DNA of 64,000 nt from Massilia sp. CF038. Its GTDB lineage: Bacteria > Pseudomonadota > Gammaproteobacteria > Burkholderiales > Burkholderiaceae_D. How positions within the stretch are numbered: position 1 is the stretch's first letter; each line of letters opens with the position of its first letter. The DNA lies in NCBI RefSeq assembly GCF_900129765.1, contig NZ_FQWU01000006.1, forward strand, positions 124,001-188,000, in the 5' to 3' direction. Made by a program: the position numbers and the translations under genes. Under the pieces are notes generated by a model. It did not search any database, had not been told where the DNA came from, and saw only the letters and a program-made list of their open reading frames with translations. Below are positions 53,288 to 61,832 of this stretch, piece by piece.

Positions 53288-53931
53288 ATGCCGCTGCCGC
53301 CCGAGGTCTCGCCCAGCACCTCAAGCGCTTCATCGAAGTCGAACTCATGAATTGCTTCGCTAACGCGTTGCAAGGCTGCATCTCCCAGGATCACGCGCAG
53401 ACTGGCGCTTGATTCTTCCAGTAAATCAATCGCGGCGCCGTCGCCGTGCGACAACAACTCCATCAAGTGACTCAGCAAGGCCGCGTCTTCCATCAAGGGG
53501 CGGGAGGGAACTTGCACCGGCATGCCAGGTGGCGGACTGCCTTCCAGCAGCACATCAAGCAGCAGCAGCACGCGCTGGAATTCCGGGGTGAGCGAGGCCA
53601 GCAGCTCGCGTTGATCGTCACTGTCCGTGCGGATCGCCTGCTCCAGTTGCGAGGCGCGCTCCTGCAGCCGGTGGGCACCGATCATGCCGGCAGCCCCTTT
53701 GAGCGAATGCACCAGCCGATGCGCCAGATTTTTGTCATGGGCCGCCAGCGCAGTGCGGATGGGCAAAGTGGAATCCTGGTATTCGCGCCGGAAGCGGCGC
53801 AGCATGCGCGCGTACAAATCGCGATTGCCCATCAGACGTTCGATCCCGTCTGCCACGTCGACAATGTCGCGTGTTACGGGATCGGCGCGTAGTTCGATCT
53901 TGTCGGGCGAGGTCGTTGTTTTCTCTGTCAT
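53284..53931 (-). CDS. histidine phosphotransfer (Hpt) domain protein
   Basis: A 215-residue phosphorelay protein. The Hpt helix contains AHRLVHSLKGAAGMIGA, with His75 as the phosphoacceptor. It is followed by ASQLEQAI, typical of the domain. The C-terminal about 90 residues (EDAALLSHLMELLSHGDGAAIDLLEESSASLRVIL...) form a second helical region similar to those after Hpt modules. No kinase or response regulator is adjacent, so it should take phosphate from a hybrid kinase encoded elsewhere. The ATG at 53931 is chosen over a TTG two codons upstream. Confidence 0.85.
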   Translation of the reverse strand: MTEKTTTSPDKIELRADPVTRDIVDVADGIERLMGNRDLYARMLRRFRREYQDSTLPIRTALAAHDKNLAHRLVHSLKGAAGMIGAHRLQERASQLEQAIRTDSDDQRELLASLTPEFQRVLLLLDVLLEGSPPPGMPVQVPSRPLMEDAALLSHLMELLSHGDGAAIDLLEESSASLRVILGDAALQRVSEAIHEFDFDEALEVLGETSGGSGI

Positions 53932-53987
53932 GGGCAATCAGGGGCTTGGCCTGTCGCCAAACGATACCAGAAGTCCGTCCTCTCAGA

Positions 53988-54932
53988 CTATTTCGTTGTG
54001 AATGACCACGTCTTCACGATTGGCAAGCCGTTGAGCGTGCCGGTGAAACTCACATCATAGATCGTGCCAGGCAGCAGTACGCTGAGCGGAATGATGGCGG
54101 CTGCCGATTTGGGCGTGTGCAGCTGATCGGTGGCGTTGCTGAGCAGCTTCACATTCAGCGCGCTGCCGCCACGCGCTTGCATGGTAAAGCTGGTGACGAT
54201 GATGGTCACGTCGCCATCGGCATGGACGCTGACGGGGTAGCCCACTTCGTTCTGGTTGTCGACCGGGTCCGGACTTTCAAAATCGCTCATGAAATTGCGG
54301 GTGACCCCGGTCTGGCCAGCGGTGGGCCAGGTCGCCAGCTTGTCCGCACCCAGGCCGGCGCCCAGTCCCTCGTTGGCCGCGAAATTGATGGTCAAAATGG
54401 TATAGCCGTTCGTGCCCGTGACGGATCCGCCGCCAATTTCCTTGAATTTCGGTTCAAAAATGACGAAACGATGGTAAATCGCTGTGATCAATTCTTCGGT
54501 CAGATAGAAGCCGGAATTGCTGGTCGCCGCAGAAATGACCTCGCCGATAAAATAACTGCTCTTCAGGTAACTGACCTGGCGCAGGCGGTCGGCCAGGGTG
54601 GCCCCGGTGAATCCGGGCTTGCCCGCTTCCTGCTCGTGGCTGACCGTGTTTTGTTGCTGATAGCTGGAGTGGCGCTGCGCGGCCAGATCAATGAGGGCGT
54701 TGCGCTCCAGTTTGGGCAGTCCGCCCTGCACGCGCCGATAGTTGGCCCAGTTCACACCATCGGTGGCGATGTTCCCGCTTGCCGCCGGTGCACCCGGCTC
54801 CACCGGCGTGACCGGGGGCGGGGTAGAGGTTACGGGAGCGGGAGAGCCGCCGCCACCGCCGCAGGCCACCAGGGCCCAGGCTGTGACCAGAGCCGCTGCG
54901 GTACTGTACCAGCCTTGTTTTGTTCTCATCAT
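53988..54932 (-). CDS. CAP-domain (SCP/PR-1-like) lipoprotein
   Basis: A 314-residue exported protein with a lipobox-like LVACGGGG at residues 21-28, then a Pro/Thr/Val-rich linker. The CAP domain (about 60-210) includes LIDLAAQRHSSYQQQNTVSHEQ with two His, FIGEVIS and AIYHRFVIFEPKFKEIGGG. The C-terminal about 90 residues look like an extra beta domain (ending NGLPIVKTWSFTTK). Bacterial CAP proteins are surface or envelope proteins of mostly unknown activity. Confidence 0.82.
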   Translation of the reverse strand: MMRTKQGWYSTAAALVTAWALVACGGGGGSPAPVTSTPPPVTPVEPGAPAASGNIATDGVNWANYRRVQGGLPKLERNALIDLAAQRHSSYQQQNTVSHEQEAGKPGFTGATLADRLRQVSYLKSSYFIGEVISAATSNSGFYLTEELITAIYHRFVIFEPKFKEIGGGSVTGTNGYTILTINFAANEGLGAGLGADKLATWPTAGQTGVTRNFMSDFESPDPVDNQNEVGYPVSVHADGDVTIIVTSFTMQARGGSALNVKLLSNATDQLHTPKSAAAIIPLSVLLPGTIYDVSFTGTLNGLPIVKTWSFTTK

Positions 54933-54981
54933 GTCTCTCGCAATAAAGTCTTATAAGGCAGATTCTAGGCCAAATTGATGT

Positions 54982-55857
54982 ATGGCGACATTTCTTTGGG
55001 GTGGAAGGAAAGCCACAGGGGGAAACGAGGCTGTAAAATACCTTTTCAATCATTTTCTACCTGGACTGCGACTTCTTTTGAAACCGACTCGTCAACAGCG
55101 CCTTGCGCGGGCCAAGTTCGCCTTGCCCAGTTCCGTCACCCTGCTGTCGATTGCCTGCGGCTTTGGCAGTATCGTGCTGTCGGTCGACAATGCCCGGATC
55201 GGTGACGCGTCCAACTACCGCATGGCGGCCTTGCTGCTGGTGGCGGCCGGCGTGTTCGACGCGCTCGACGGTTTCGTCGCGCGCATGACCAAGACCTCAT
55301 CCGAATTTGGCATGCAGCTCGACTCGATTGCCGACGTCATGAATTTTGGCTGCGCGCCCGCCATGCTCTTGTACTGCTACGGCTTCACCTTGCTCGGCCC
55401 ACAGCACCCAACCCTGCTGCGTGCTGGCGGCCTGGCCTGTTTCATCTTTGTGGCCTGCGGTGCGCTGCGGCTGGCGCGCTTCAATGTCAGCGTGGGCCGC
55501 ACCGATCCACGTTACTTTGTCGGCATGCCCATTACGGCCGGGGCAGCTTGCGTGGCATCGGTGGTGGTGGCCTGGCCGGCGCCGCTGGAACAGATGGGAC
55601 AAGCCTTGTGGCTGATTCTGCTGATGGTGGCAGTGGGCACCCTGATGGTGTCCACCGTCCGTTTTCCAAGTTCCAAACAGAAGAAGAGCCCGCTGCTGTT
55701 CGGCTTGCTCGGCGCCGGGCTGGCGCTGCTGGCCTATCTGCAGATGCAGTTCTTTGTCCTGTTCTTCTTGCTGTATGTCAGTGCTACGCTGCTGATCAAC
55801 ATCGGCTGGCAACTGGGCTGGCGCGGCCTGGCCCAGCCCGAAGTGTTCCAAGATTAA
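54982..55857 (+). CDS. pssA: CDP-diacylglycerol-serine O-phosphatidyltransferase
   Basis: A 291-residue integral membrane enzyme that makes phosphatidylserine from CDP-diacylglycerol and serine, the precursor of phosphatidylethanolamine. The CDP-alcohol phosphotransferase motif is DALDGFVARMTKTSSEFG followed by MQLDSIADV (D-G-x2-A-R-x8-G-x3-D-x3-D). Eight hydrophobic segments are visible. A 38-residue basic N-terminus precedes the first helix (RQQRLARAKFALPSSVTLLSIACGF). It converges with the aldo-keto reductase gene by four bases. Confidence 0.9.
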   Translation: MATFLWGGRKATGGNEAVKYLFNHFLPGLRLLLKPTRQQRLARAKFALPSSVTLLSIACGFGSIVLSVDNARIGDASNYRMAALLLVAAGVFDALDGFVARMTKTSSEFGMQLDSIADVMNFGCAPAMLLYCYGFTLLGPQHPTLLRAGGLACFIFVACGALRLARFNVSVGRTDPRYFVGMPITAGAACVASVVVAWPAPLEQMGQALWLILLMVAVGTLMVSTVRFPSSKQKKSPLLFGLLGAGLALLAYLQMQFFVLFFLLYVSATLLINIGWQLGWRGLAQPEVFQD

Positions 55858-56780
55858 GCCACTTCGTGGCCGCGGGCGGCGCGCAGGATAGTGAACCAGT
55901 CGGTCTTGCTGAGCGTGAACTGCGTCCCCGCCACCGCCACGGCAATTGCCTCGATGCGGCCGGTCCCGGTCAGCGGTACTGGCTTGCATGGCAGCTGCAT
56001 GATCCATGCAAACACCACGCTGGCAAACGGCTGACCAAGCGCGTCGGCAATGCCTTTGATTACCAAGCGCAAGTTGTCCGCATGTTCTTCGCCGCCATTG
56101 AACAGGCGGCCACCAGCCAGCGGTGACCAGATCATGGGCGCCACGCCCTTGTCCTGCAAACCGTCAAAGGTTTCATCGAACATGGGCGCGGTGTGCAGCG
56201 GCGAAAATTCGACCTGGTTGGTGGCCAGGGCAATGCGGCGGTCCAGCGCCTCGAACTGGTGGCGGCTGAAATTGGAGACCCCGAAATGCAGCACCTTGCC
56301 CGCACTGCGCAAGGCCTCGAAGGTACGCGCGATTTCGTCGAAATCCATGAGCGGATCGGGACGATGGATCAGCAGCAGATCAAGCCGGTCGGTCCCAAGC
56401 TGACGCAGCGATTCTTCGACCGAGCCAATGATATGGCTGGCGCTGGTATCGTAGTGCTGGATCGTGTGCAGGGGCCGCTGGGGCGACACCAATTTGATGC
56501 CGCATTTGGAAATCAGTTCGATCCGGTCGCGCAGCGATGGCTGCAGACGCAGCGCGTCGCCAAACAGCGATTCGACGCCGTAGCCGCCGTAAATGTCGGC
56601 ATGGTCGAAACTGCTCACACCCAGATCCAGACAACGCTCGATGAAGGCGACGCGCTGTTCGGCCGACATGCCCCACTCCGTCATGCGCCACATCCCGGCC
56701 ACGATACGCGACAGCGTTGGGCCGTTGGGACGGGTGGCAACGCGTGGACAGCTCAGGTTGGCGGGGAGTGGGTGGGACAT
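55854..56780 (-). CDS. aldo-keto reductase (YdhF-like)
   Basis: A 308-residue NADPH-dependent oxidoreductase. The catalytic tetrad is intact: Asp and Tyr in SSFDHADIYGGYGVES, Lys in IELISKCGIK and His in LDLLLIHRPDPLMD. FGVSNFSRHQFEAL and the C-terminal cofactor-binding region follow. The layout resembles E. coli YdhF. The ATG at 56780 is chosen because GGAAG lies eight bases upstream. Substrate unknown. Confidence 0.9.
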   Translation of the reverse strand: MSHPLPANLSCPRVATRPNGPTLSRIVAGMWRMTEWGMSAEQRVAFIERCLDLGVSSFDHADIYGGYGVESLFGDALRLQPSLRDRIELISKCGIKLVSPQRPLHTIQHYDTSASHIIGSVEESLRQLGTDRLDLLLIHRPDPLMDFDEIARTFEALRSAGKVLHFGVSNFSRHQFEALDRRIALATNQVEFSPLHTAPMFDETFDGLQDKGVAPMIWSPLAGGRLFNGGEEHADNLRLVIKGIADALGQPFASVVFAWIMQLPCKPVPLTGTGRIEAIAVAVAGTQFTLSKTDWFTILRAARGHEVA

Positions 56781-56824
56781 CGTCTTCCTTCGGAAAGATA
56801 TTCGTTCAGGCAATTATAACGAAA

Positions 56825-56907
56825 CATCGCCCTCGCGCAGGCGGGGGCCGATCCCACGCCACAAAATTCGGTCACGTGGGACAGGCCCCGCCTGCGCGAG
56901 GGCGATG
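56825..56907. repeat. intergenic palindrome family, copy 8
   Basis: CATCGCCCTCGCGCAGG ... CCTGCGCGAGGGCGATG, centre AAAATTCGGTCACG. Arms pair fully at the ends. It lies six bases beyond the stop of the carboxypeptidase gene, between it and the upstream side of the aldo-keto reductase gene. Confidence 0.85.
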
Positions 56908-56912
56908 CTGTA

Positions 56913-58058
56913 TTACTTCATCCAGAGCCGGATCGAATCCCAGGCGCGTCCAAAGATCGAGGCCTGGCTGACTTCTTCCAATGCCACGACCGGCAATTCC
57001 ATCAGCGGCTTGCCATCGACCATCATCTTGAGCGTGCCGACCTGCGTATTCAGCGGCAAGGGCGCCACCAGCGGATCCTTGCGCTCAAGCACAGGCTTCA
57101 TCTTGCCAGCCACGCCTTTTGGCACCGTGACCATCACGTCGCTGGTGAAGCCAATCTTGACTGTGCTGGAGGAACCCTTCCACACTTCAGGCTGTTGCAC
57201 AACCTGGCCCTTGGAGTACAGCTTGACGGTATCGAAGTTCTGGAAGCCCCAGTTCAGCAGTTTCTGGCTTTCCTGGGTACGGGTCTGATCCGAATTGGTG
57301 CCCAGCACCACGGAAATCAGGCGCCGCTGCAGGTTGCCGTTCGGGCGCTTGGCCGAGGCAATCATGCCGTAGCCGGCAGCTTCGGTGTGGCCAGTCTTCA
57401 TGCCATCGACGGTCGGATCGAGCCACAGCAAGCGATTGCGGTTCGGCTGCGTGATCTTGTTATACGTGAAGCTCTTGACCGAATCGATCTTGTAGAACTC
57501 CGGGAAGTCGACGATCACACGTGCGGCCAGGATCGACAGATCGTGGGCAGTCGAATAGTTTTCGGCACTTGGCAAACCGTGCGGATTGCCAAAGCGCGTG
57601 TCTTTCATGCCCATGCGCTGGGCTTCTTTGTTCATCAGGAACACGAAGGCGGCTTCGTCGCCGGCGACCGCTTCGGCCAGGGCGACGGCGGCGTCGTTAC
57701 CGGACTGCACCATCAAGCCGTGCAGCAGATCGTTGACCGACACCGGGGTGGCGGGATCGATGAACATTTTCGAGCTGCTGGCGTCTACCTTCCAGGCCTT
57801 GACCGAGACATTGATCATCTGGTTCAGCTCGAGCTTCTTGTCGCGCAGCGCGGCAAAGGTCAGATACGCCGTCATGATTTTCGTCAGCGAGGCCGGCTCA
57901 ATGCGTGTGTTCGGTTCCTGCGAGGCGATCACCTGGCCGCTGGTCGCGTCCAGCAGCAGCCACGAGCGCGCGGCCACAGTCGGCGGCGGCAGGGTTTGGG
58001 CAACAGCGGCCGAAATGGCCAGGACACTGGCTGCCAGTGCCACAAGTAATTTTTTCAT
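56913..58058 (-). CDS. dacC: D-alanyl-D-alanine carboxypeptidase (PBP5/6 type)
   Basis: A 381-residue low-molecular-weight penicillin-binding protein that trims the terminal D-Ala of peptidoglycan side chains. The signal peptide ends near residue 21 (AAVAQ). The active-site motifs are SLTK, SGN (MVQSGNDAAVAL) and KTG (DGMKTGHTEAAGYG). The PBP5 C-terminal domain follows and the chain ends in an amphipathic anchor (IFGRAWDSIRLWMK). The ATG at 58058 is set by the signal peptide. The choice between dacA and dacC is uncertain. Confidence 0.9.
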   Translation of the reverse strand: MKKLLVALAASVLAISAAVAQTLPPPTVAARSWLLLDATSGQVIASQEPNTRIEPASLTKIMTAYLTFAALRDKKLELNQMINVSVKAWKVDASSSKMFIDPATPVSVNDLLHGLMVQSGNDAAVALAEAVAGDEAAFVFLMNKEAQRMGMKDTRFGNPHGLPSAENYSTAHDLSILAARVIVDFPEFYKIDSVKSFTYNKITQPNRNRLLWLDPTVDGMKTGHTEAAGYGMIASAKRPNGNLQRRLISVVLGTNSDQTRTQESQKLLNWGFQNFDTVKLYSKGQVVQQPEVWKGSSSTVKIGFTSDVMVTVPKGVAGKMKPVLERKDPLVAPLPLNTQVGTLKMMVDGKPLMELPVVALEEVSQASIFGRAWDSIRLWMK

Positions 58059-58111
58059 GGGATTGTTACTCAAAAAAGTGGGGGTACAGAAAGATGCGCC
58101 CAATTATAGCC

Positions 58112-58753
58112 CTAGGCCGCGCTGTCGCCGTCACGCGGCCACAGTTGAATCACCAGATTTTTAATGTGACCAAGCTTGCGGTGGAAGAAGTGATCGGCAC
58201 CGGGGATGATGATCACCGGAATATCCTGCGGGCGTGCCCAGTCAAGAACTTGCGTCATGGTAATAGTATCGTCAACTTCCCCGTGAATCACGATGCTGTC
58301 GGCAGGCACATCCGGTACCGGCCATTTGCCAGCGGCCGTGCCGACCAGCACCATCCGCTCGATGGCGCGGCCTTGCGCTTGCAGGCGCTGCTGCAGCTGC
58401 GCCATCACAAACGTACCGAAAGAAAAGCCCGACAGGGCGATCGGCAAGCCAGGGTACTGCGCCTGCATGTGTTCCAGCATGACCAGCATGTCGTCCGTTT
58501 CGCCATTGCCATGGTCATGCACCCCCTCGGAGGCGCCGACACCGCGGAAGTTAAAGCGCGCCGCCACGTAACCGAGCGCCACAAACGTGCGCGCCAGGGT
58601 CACGGCCACCTTGTTGTCCATGGTGCCGCCATACAGCGGATGTGGGTGGGCAACAAGCGCGATGCCGCGTGGCGCTTCGGAAGGCAGATCCAGCAGGCAT
58701 TCCATCAACCCCGCGCCGCCGGTCAGGGTAAATTTGTCTGAATTCTTGTTCAT
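58112..58753 (-). CDS. alpha/beta hydrolase of the dienelactone/YpfH type
   Basis: A 213-residue cytoplasmic hydrolase. ALVAHPHPLYGGTMDNKV is the characteristic start of this small group. The nucleophile is in SGFSFGTFVM, the acid in VIHGEVDDTI and the base in PGADHFFH. It directly abuts the ferredoxin gene upstream (no bases between stop and start), so the two are co-translated. Substrate unknown, perhaps a small ester. Confidence 0.88.
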   Translation of the reverse strand: MNKNSDKFTLTGGAGLMECLLDLPSEAPRGIALVAHPHPLYGGTMDNKVAVTLARTFVALGYVAARFNFRGVGASEGVHDHGNGETDDMLVMLEHMQAQYPGLPIALSGFSFGTFVMAQLQQRLQAQGRAIERMVLVGTAAGKWPVPDVPADSIVIHGEVDDTITMTQVLDWARPQDIPVIIIPGADHFFHRKLGHIKNLVIQLWPRDGDSAA

Positions 58754-59071
58754 TTAAATCTTGAGACGGTCGACGACCTTGCCGCCGACCAGGTGGGTAT
58801 CAATGATGTCGTCAATGTCGCTGGTGTCAACGTAGGTATACCAGGTGCCTTCCGGGTACACCACCAGGACCGGGCCTTCTTCGCAGCGGTCCAGGCAGCC
58901 GGCCTGGTTGACCCGGATCTTGCCGGCCCCGTTCAGGCCCAGCTGCTTGATGCGCTTCTTGGCATGCTGCTGTGCTTCCTGCGCGCCCTGCTTGCCGCAG
59001 CAAGCGCGCCCGTCTTCGCGCATATTCATGCAAAAGAAAACGTGTTTGTCGAAATACGGTGTGTCGCTCAT
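58754..59071 (-). CDS. thioredoxin-like [2Fe-2S] ferredoxin
   Basis: A 105-residue electron carrier of the thioredoxin-like 2Fe-2S family. The cluster cysteines are FFCMNMREDGRACCG and GCLDRCEEGPVLVVYPEGTWY, the standard arrangement. The start MSDTPYFDKHVFFC is typical of the betaproteobacterial form. It precedes the hydrolase gene without a gap. The partner enzyme is unknown. Confidence 0.93.
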   Translation of the reverse strand: MSDTPYFDKHVFFCMNMREDGRACCGKQGAQEAQQHAKKRIKQLGLNGAGKIRVNQAGCLDRCEEGPVLVVYPEGTWYTYVDTSDIDDIIDTHLVGGKVVDRLKI

Positions 59072-59116
59072 GGTGTCTGTGCTCGCGTGAGGGAAGGTGC
59101 AATGATACGCGTTCTG

Positions 59117-60259
59117 CTAACTTCTGCGATCGGCGACCCGGTTCAGCTTATGCGAGGGCAACAAGAGGAACCATAGGGCAAAAAAGGGCCAGAGCAGGGA
59201 CAGGAATTGCGCGGCGCCGTTGAAGTTCAGGAATTTTCCCTGGACCCAGCCTTGCAAGGTGGCCGAGAAATAGGGATTGACGGGTATCGTGTTCACCACG
59301 ATCAGGCTCAGCAGCAAAGTCACGACGGCCAGCCGGCGCTGTGCCACCTGCGGCGCAAAGGCCAGTCCCGCCAGCATGATCAGACCAATCAGGAAGCCGC
59401 CCTGGGCGCCGGGTGTGATCCATACGAAGGCATTGTCAGGCGTGAACAGCAGCGAACTCGACATCGTCTTGAACAGCAGCGCCGCGCCCACCATCGCACC
59501 CATCAGCAGCATGCGCGGGGCGCCCCGGTTCAGCAGGCACAGCATGGTCAACACCGCGCCGGTCATGCCGCAGGCGGTGATCACCGTTTCCGACAGCCAG
59601 TATTGTTCCACGCTCATGGCCGAACCCGGGCGCAACATGGCCACCAGGTCGATATCGGCATCCATCCACTGGGACAGCCAGTCCGAAAAAATCGGCAGCA
59701 GCTGGCCGTGGCCGAACATGTAGCCGAGTGGATAAATCTGTGCGACCGGCCACAAGGCCAGCAAGACCAGGCCCTGGCTGGCGTGCGGCGCAAACCAGCG
59801 CTGACGCAGCTGATACAGGCGATTCTGGTTGAGGTAGGAACGGGCGCCGACCAGGCCCACCAATGCGCCTAGGAAGGCCCCGGCGGAATTGGTCATGAAG
59901 TCCAGATTCTGCGGCACCCGGCTCGGCAGATAGGTTTGTACAGCTTCCATGGTGCCGGACACCAGCACCCCAATCAAGGTCGCGCCAATCAGGGCCGGCA
60001 CGCCGCGCAGGAAGGGATGCAGGGCCGGCACCAGCAACATGCCCAGTGGGACGTAGCCAATCACATTGACCACCACGTCGAACATGGTCCAGTACTGCGG
60101 CATGGTCAGCGTCAGGAAGGTCAGTGGCGACAAGCCCGCGCCGCGCCAGCCCGAAAATGGGAACCAGCTGGCGTAAATGATCAGCAGCAAGTACGCCAGC
60201 AGGGCAGCGCGCGCAACGGGCGAACCGCGTTGCGTCTGCGGTAATGCCTCCGGGGTCAT
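59117..60259 (-). CDS. VanZ family membrane protein
   Basis: A 380-residue membrane protein with about ten hydrophobic segments. The N-terminal about 130 residues form the VanZ domain: YASWFPFSGWR, FDVVVNVIGYVPLGMLLVPALHP and ETVQTYLPSR-like MEAVQTYLPSRVPQNLDFMTNSAGAFLGAL. The remainder is an additional membrane region. Its start overlaps the preceding lipoprotein gene by four bases, placing it in the Mla-like operon. VanZ proteins are known for teicoplanin resistance in enterococci; here an envelope-lipid role is suggested by context only. Confidence 0.87.
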   Translation of the reverse strand: MTPEALPQTQRGSPVARAALLAYLLLIIYASWFPFSGWRGAGLSPLTFLTLTMPQYWTMFDVVVNVIGYVPLGMLLVPALHPFLRGVPALIGATLIGVLVSGTMEAVQTYLPSRVPQNLDFMTNSAGAFLGALVGLVGARSYLNQNRLYQLRQRWFAPHASQGLVLLALWPVAQIYPLGYMFGHGQLLPIFSDWLSQWMDADIDLVAMLRPGSAMSVEQYWLSETVITACGMTGAVLTMLCLLNRGAPRMLLMGAMVGAALLFKTMSSSLLFTPDNAFVWITPGAQGGFLIGLIMLAGLAFAPQVAQRRLAVVTLLLSLIVVNTIPVNPYFSATLQGWVQGKFLNFNGAAQFLSLLWPFFALWFLLLPSHKLNRVADRRS

Positions 60260-60876
60260 TGCTTGGGCTGCGGCAGCGTGGCCAGCCAGGCAATAATATC
60301 GGCGGCCACCGCGTCAGTCGATGCAGCCAGGGCACGGGCACCGCCGGCAGCGTCCGCGCTGGTGGCCGTTGTTTTGCGGGTGAATGTTTTCTGGTCAATC
60401 AGCTTGTGCCCCTGGAACAGTGAGGCGCGCAGGACCAGACTGCCCTGGCTGCTGGCCTGGCTGTCGAAGCTATGCGTGAAGTCATCGATTTCGGTGCGCA
60501 GGATTGCCACGCCGCTGGACGCGTCGGTGGCGGTCAGGACCTTGGCGCCAGACTGGGCAATGCGTGCCTTGAGGCGCTGGGTCACCATCTGCAGCGGCGA
60601 GGCGCTCCAGCGGCTGTGCGCGTACGTGCGTGCCTGCAATGGATCGGCGTACGCCAGGCGGTAATACATGCGTTCATTGTCGAGCGCGGCTGTGCCAGTG
60701 ACATCGGTGACCACCACCGCGCCGAACGGTTCGGTCGTGGCGGCTGCGCCTGGCGTGGCGGGGCCGAAGTCGAAGGTGGTGCTGGCGGGCGCCTTGTCGG
60801 TGGCGCAACCGGCCAGCATCAGGCCACAAGTCAATACGGCAAGCAGAAGTCGGGTCAGTTTCACAGTGGTCCTCAT
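60256..60876 (-). CDS. ABC-type transport auxiliary lipoprotein (PqiC-like)
   Basis: A 206-residue lipoprotein: LLLAVLTCGLMLAGCATDK places the acylated Cys at residue 23. The body (FGAVVVTDVTGTAALDNERMYYRLAYADPLQARTYAHSRWSASP) matches the PqiC/auxiliary lipoprotein family, outer-membrane partners of MCE-type lipid transporters. Its start overlaps the MlaD-like gene by four bases and its stop overlaps the VanZ gene by four. Confidence 0.9.
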   Translation of the reverse strand: MRTTVKLTRLLLAVLTCGLMLAGCATDKAPASTTFDFGPATPGAAATTEPFGAVVVTDVTGTAALDNERMYYRLAYADPLQARTYAHSRWSASPLQMVTQRLKARIAQSGAKVLTATDASSGVAILRTEIDDFTHSFDSQASSQGSLVLRASLFQGHKLIDQKTFTRKTTATSADAAGGARALAASTDAVAADIIAWLATLPQPKQ

Positions 60877-61832
60877 TTGGTCGGTGCGACAAAGCCCGGT
60901 TCGCCAGGGCCGGGGGTGCCGTTGGGGGCGCCAAACAGCAAGCTTTGCGGACGGTCGTTGAAGGTGTTGGCCGTGCGCCGCACGGCGCGTAGCGAGGTGC
61001 GTGCCTCGTCCGCCATGTTGACGATATGCGGCAAGGTTTCCAGTTCCAGGTCGGCGGTGACGCCTTCCAGCGAACTGCCCACCTTGTCCACGGTGGTGTT
61101 CAGGCGCGCAATCGGGCCGTCCGGCGCTTGCAGGCTCGATGCCAGACGGTCGAAGTTGCGCGTCATGCTGGTGGCGCTGTCGGACAATTCATTGAACGAG
61201 GCCAGGCTGCGCTCGACCTTCGCCTCCAGCTGCGGCAGGCGCGCCAGCGTCGGCTCCAGTTGTTTCGGCAGCGCTTCCCAGGCGTCGGCAGTGCGTCCCA
61301 CTTTGTCAAACGCGCCCACAATGGTTTTTTGATTCTCGGGCGAGAGCATGGCATCGAGGCTGGTGGTAATGGCTTCGGCTTTTTCCAGGATGACCAGGCC
61401 GCGCTTTTCAAGCTGGTCAAGCAGGCCCGGGCGCAGTGGAATGCGGGCCAGCTTGTTTTCGTTGCTGGCCAGGGCTGGCGAGCCGGTCTTTTCATCGTCA
61501 AGCTGAATGAAGGCAATCCCGGTCACGCCCTGGTAACCCAGTGTGGCGTAGGTGGTCTTGGTGATGGGCGCATCTTGGTCGATCGACAGGTGAATCAGGA
61601 TTTGTCCGGCGCTGGTCTTGTCGAACACGATGTCGCTGACCTGGCCCACTTCCAGGCCGCGGTAGCGCACCGTTGCCTGCGGGTTCAGGCCGGGGATCGA
61701 TTGCACGGTCGCAATTTCGTACGGGGTACGTTCGGTACGGTCGCGATTGAACCAGATTCCGGCCAGCACGGCCGCGATCAGCAGTCCGATCGTAAAAAAG
61801 CCCGTCATGAGGGCGTGCGATCTATTTTCCAT
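60873..61832 (-). CDS. MlaD/MCE-domain periplasmic lipid-transport protein
   Basis: A 319-residue protein with one N-terminal membrane helix (LMTGFFTIGLLIAAVLAGIWF) and one MCE domain: YEIATVQSIPGLNPQATVRYRGLEVGQV ... GYQGVTGIAFIQLDD. A long helical part follows (about 165-290), likely a coiled tube as in other MCE proteins. It should form a hexameric lipid channel on the permease at 62694-63827. The ATG at 61832 begins just before the helix and overlaps the ATPase stop by eleven bases. Confidence 0.92.
   Translation of the reverse strand: MENRSHALMTGFFTIGLLIAAVLAGIWFNRDRTERTPYEIATVQSIPGLNPQATVRYRGLEVGQVSDIVFDKTSAGQILIHLSIDQDAPITKTTYATLGYQGVTGIAFIQLDDEKTGSPALASNENKLARIPLRPGLLDQLEKRGLVILEKAEAITTSLDAMLSPENQKTIVGAFDKVGRTADAWEALPKQLEPTLARLPQLEAKVERSLASFNELSDSATSMTRNFDRLASSLQAPDGPIARLNTTVDKVGSSLEGVTADLELETLPHIVNMADEARTSLRAVRRTANTFNDRPQSLLFGAPNGTPGPGEPGFVAPTK

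Noticed and set aside
52905-53381. 158-codon - strand frame
   Set aside because: It overlaps the small cysteine-motif gene and the Hpt gene end and has no family features.
46020-56907. peptides such as GPRLREGD and PSRRRGPI in many frames
   Set aside because: They are accidental translations of the intergenic palindrome family, not parts of proteins.
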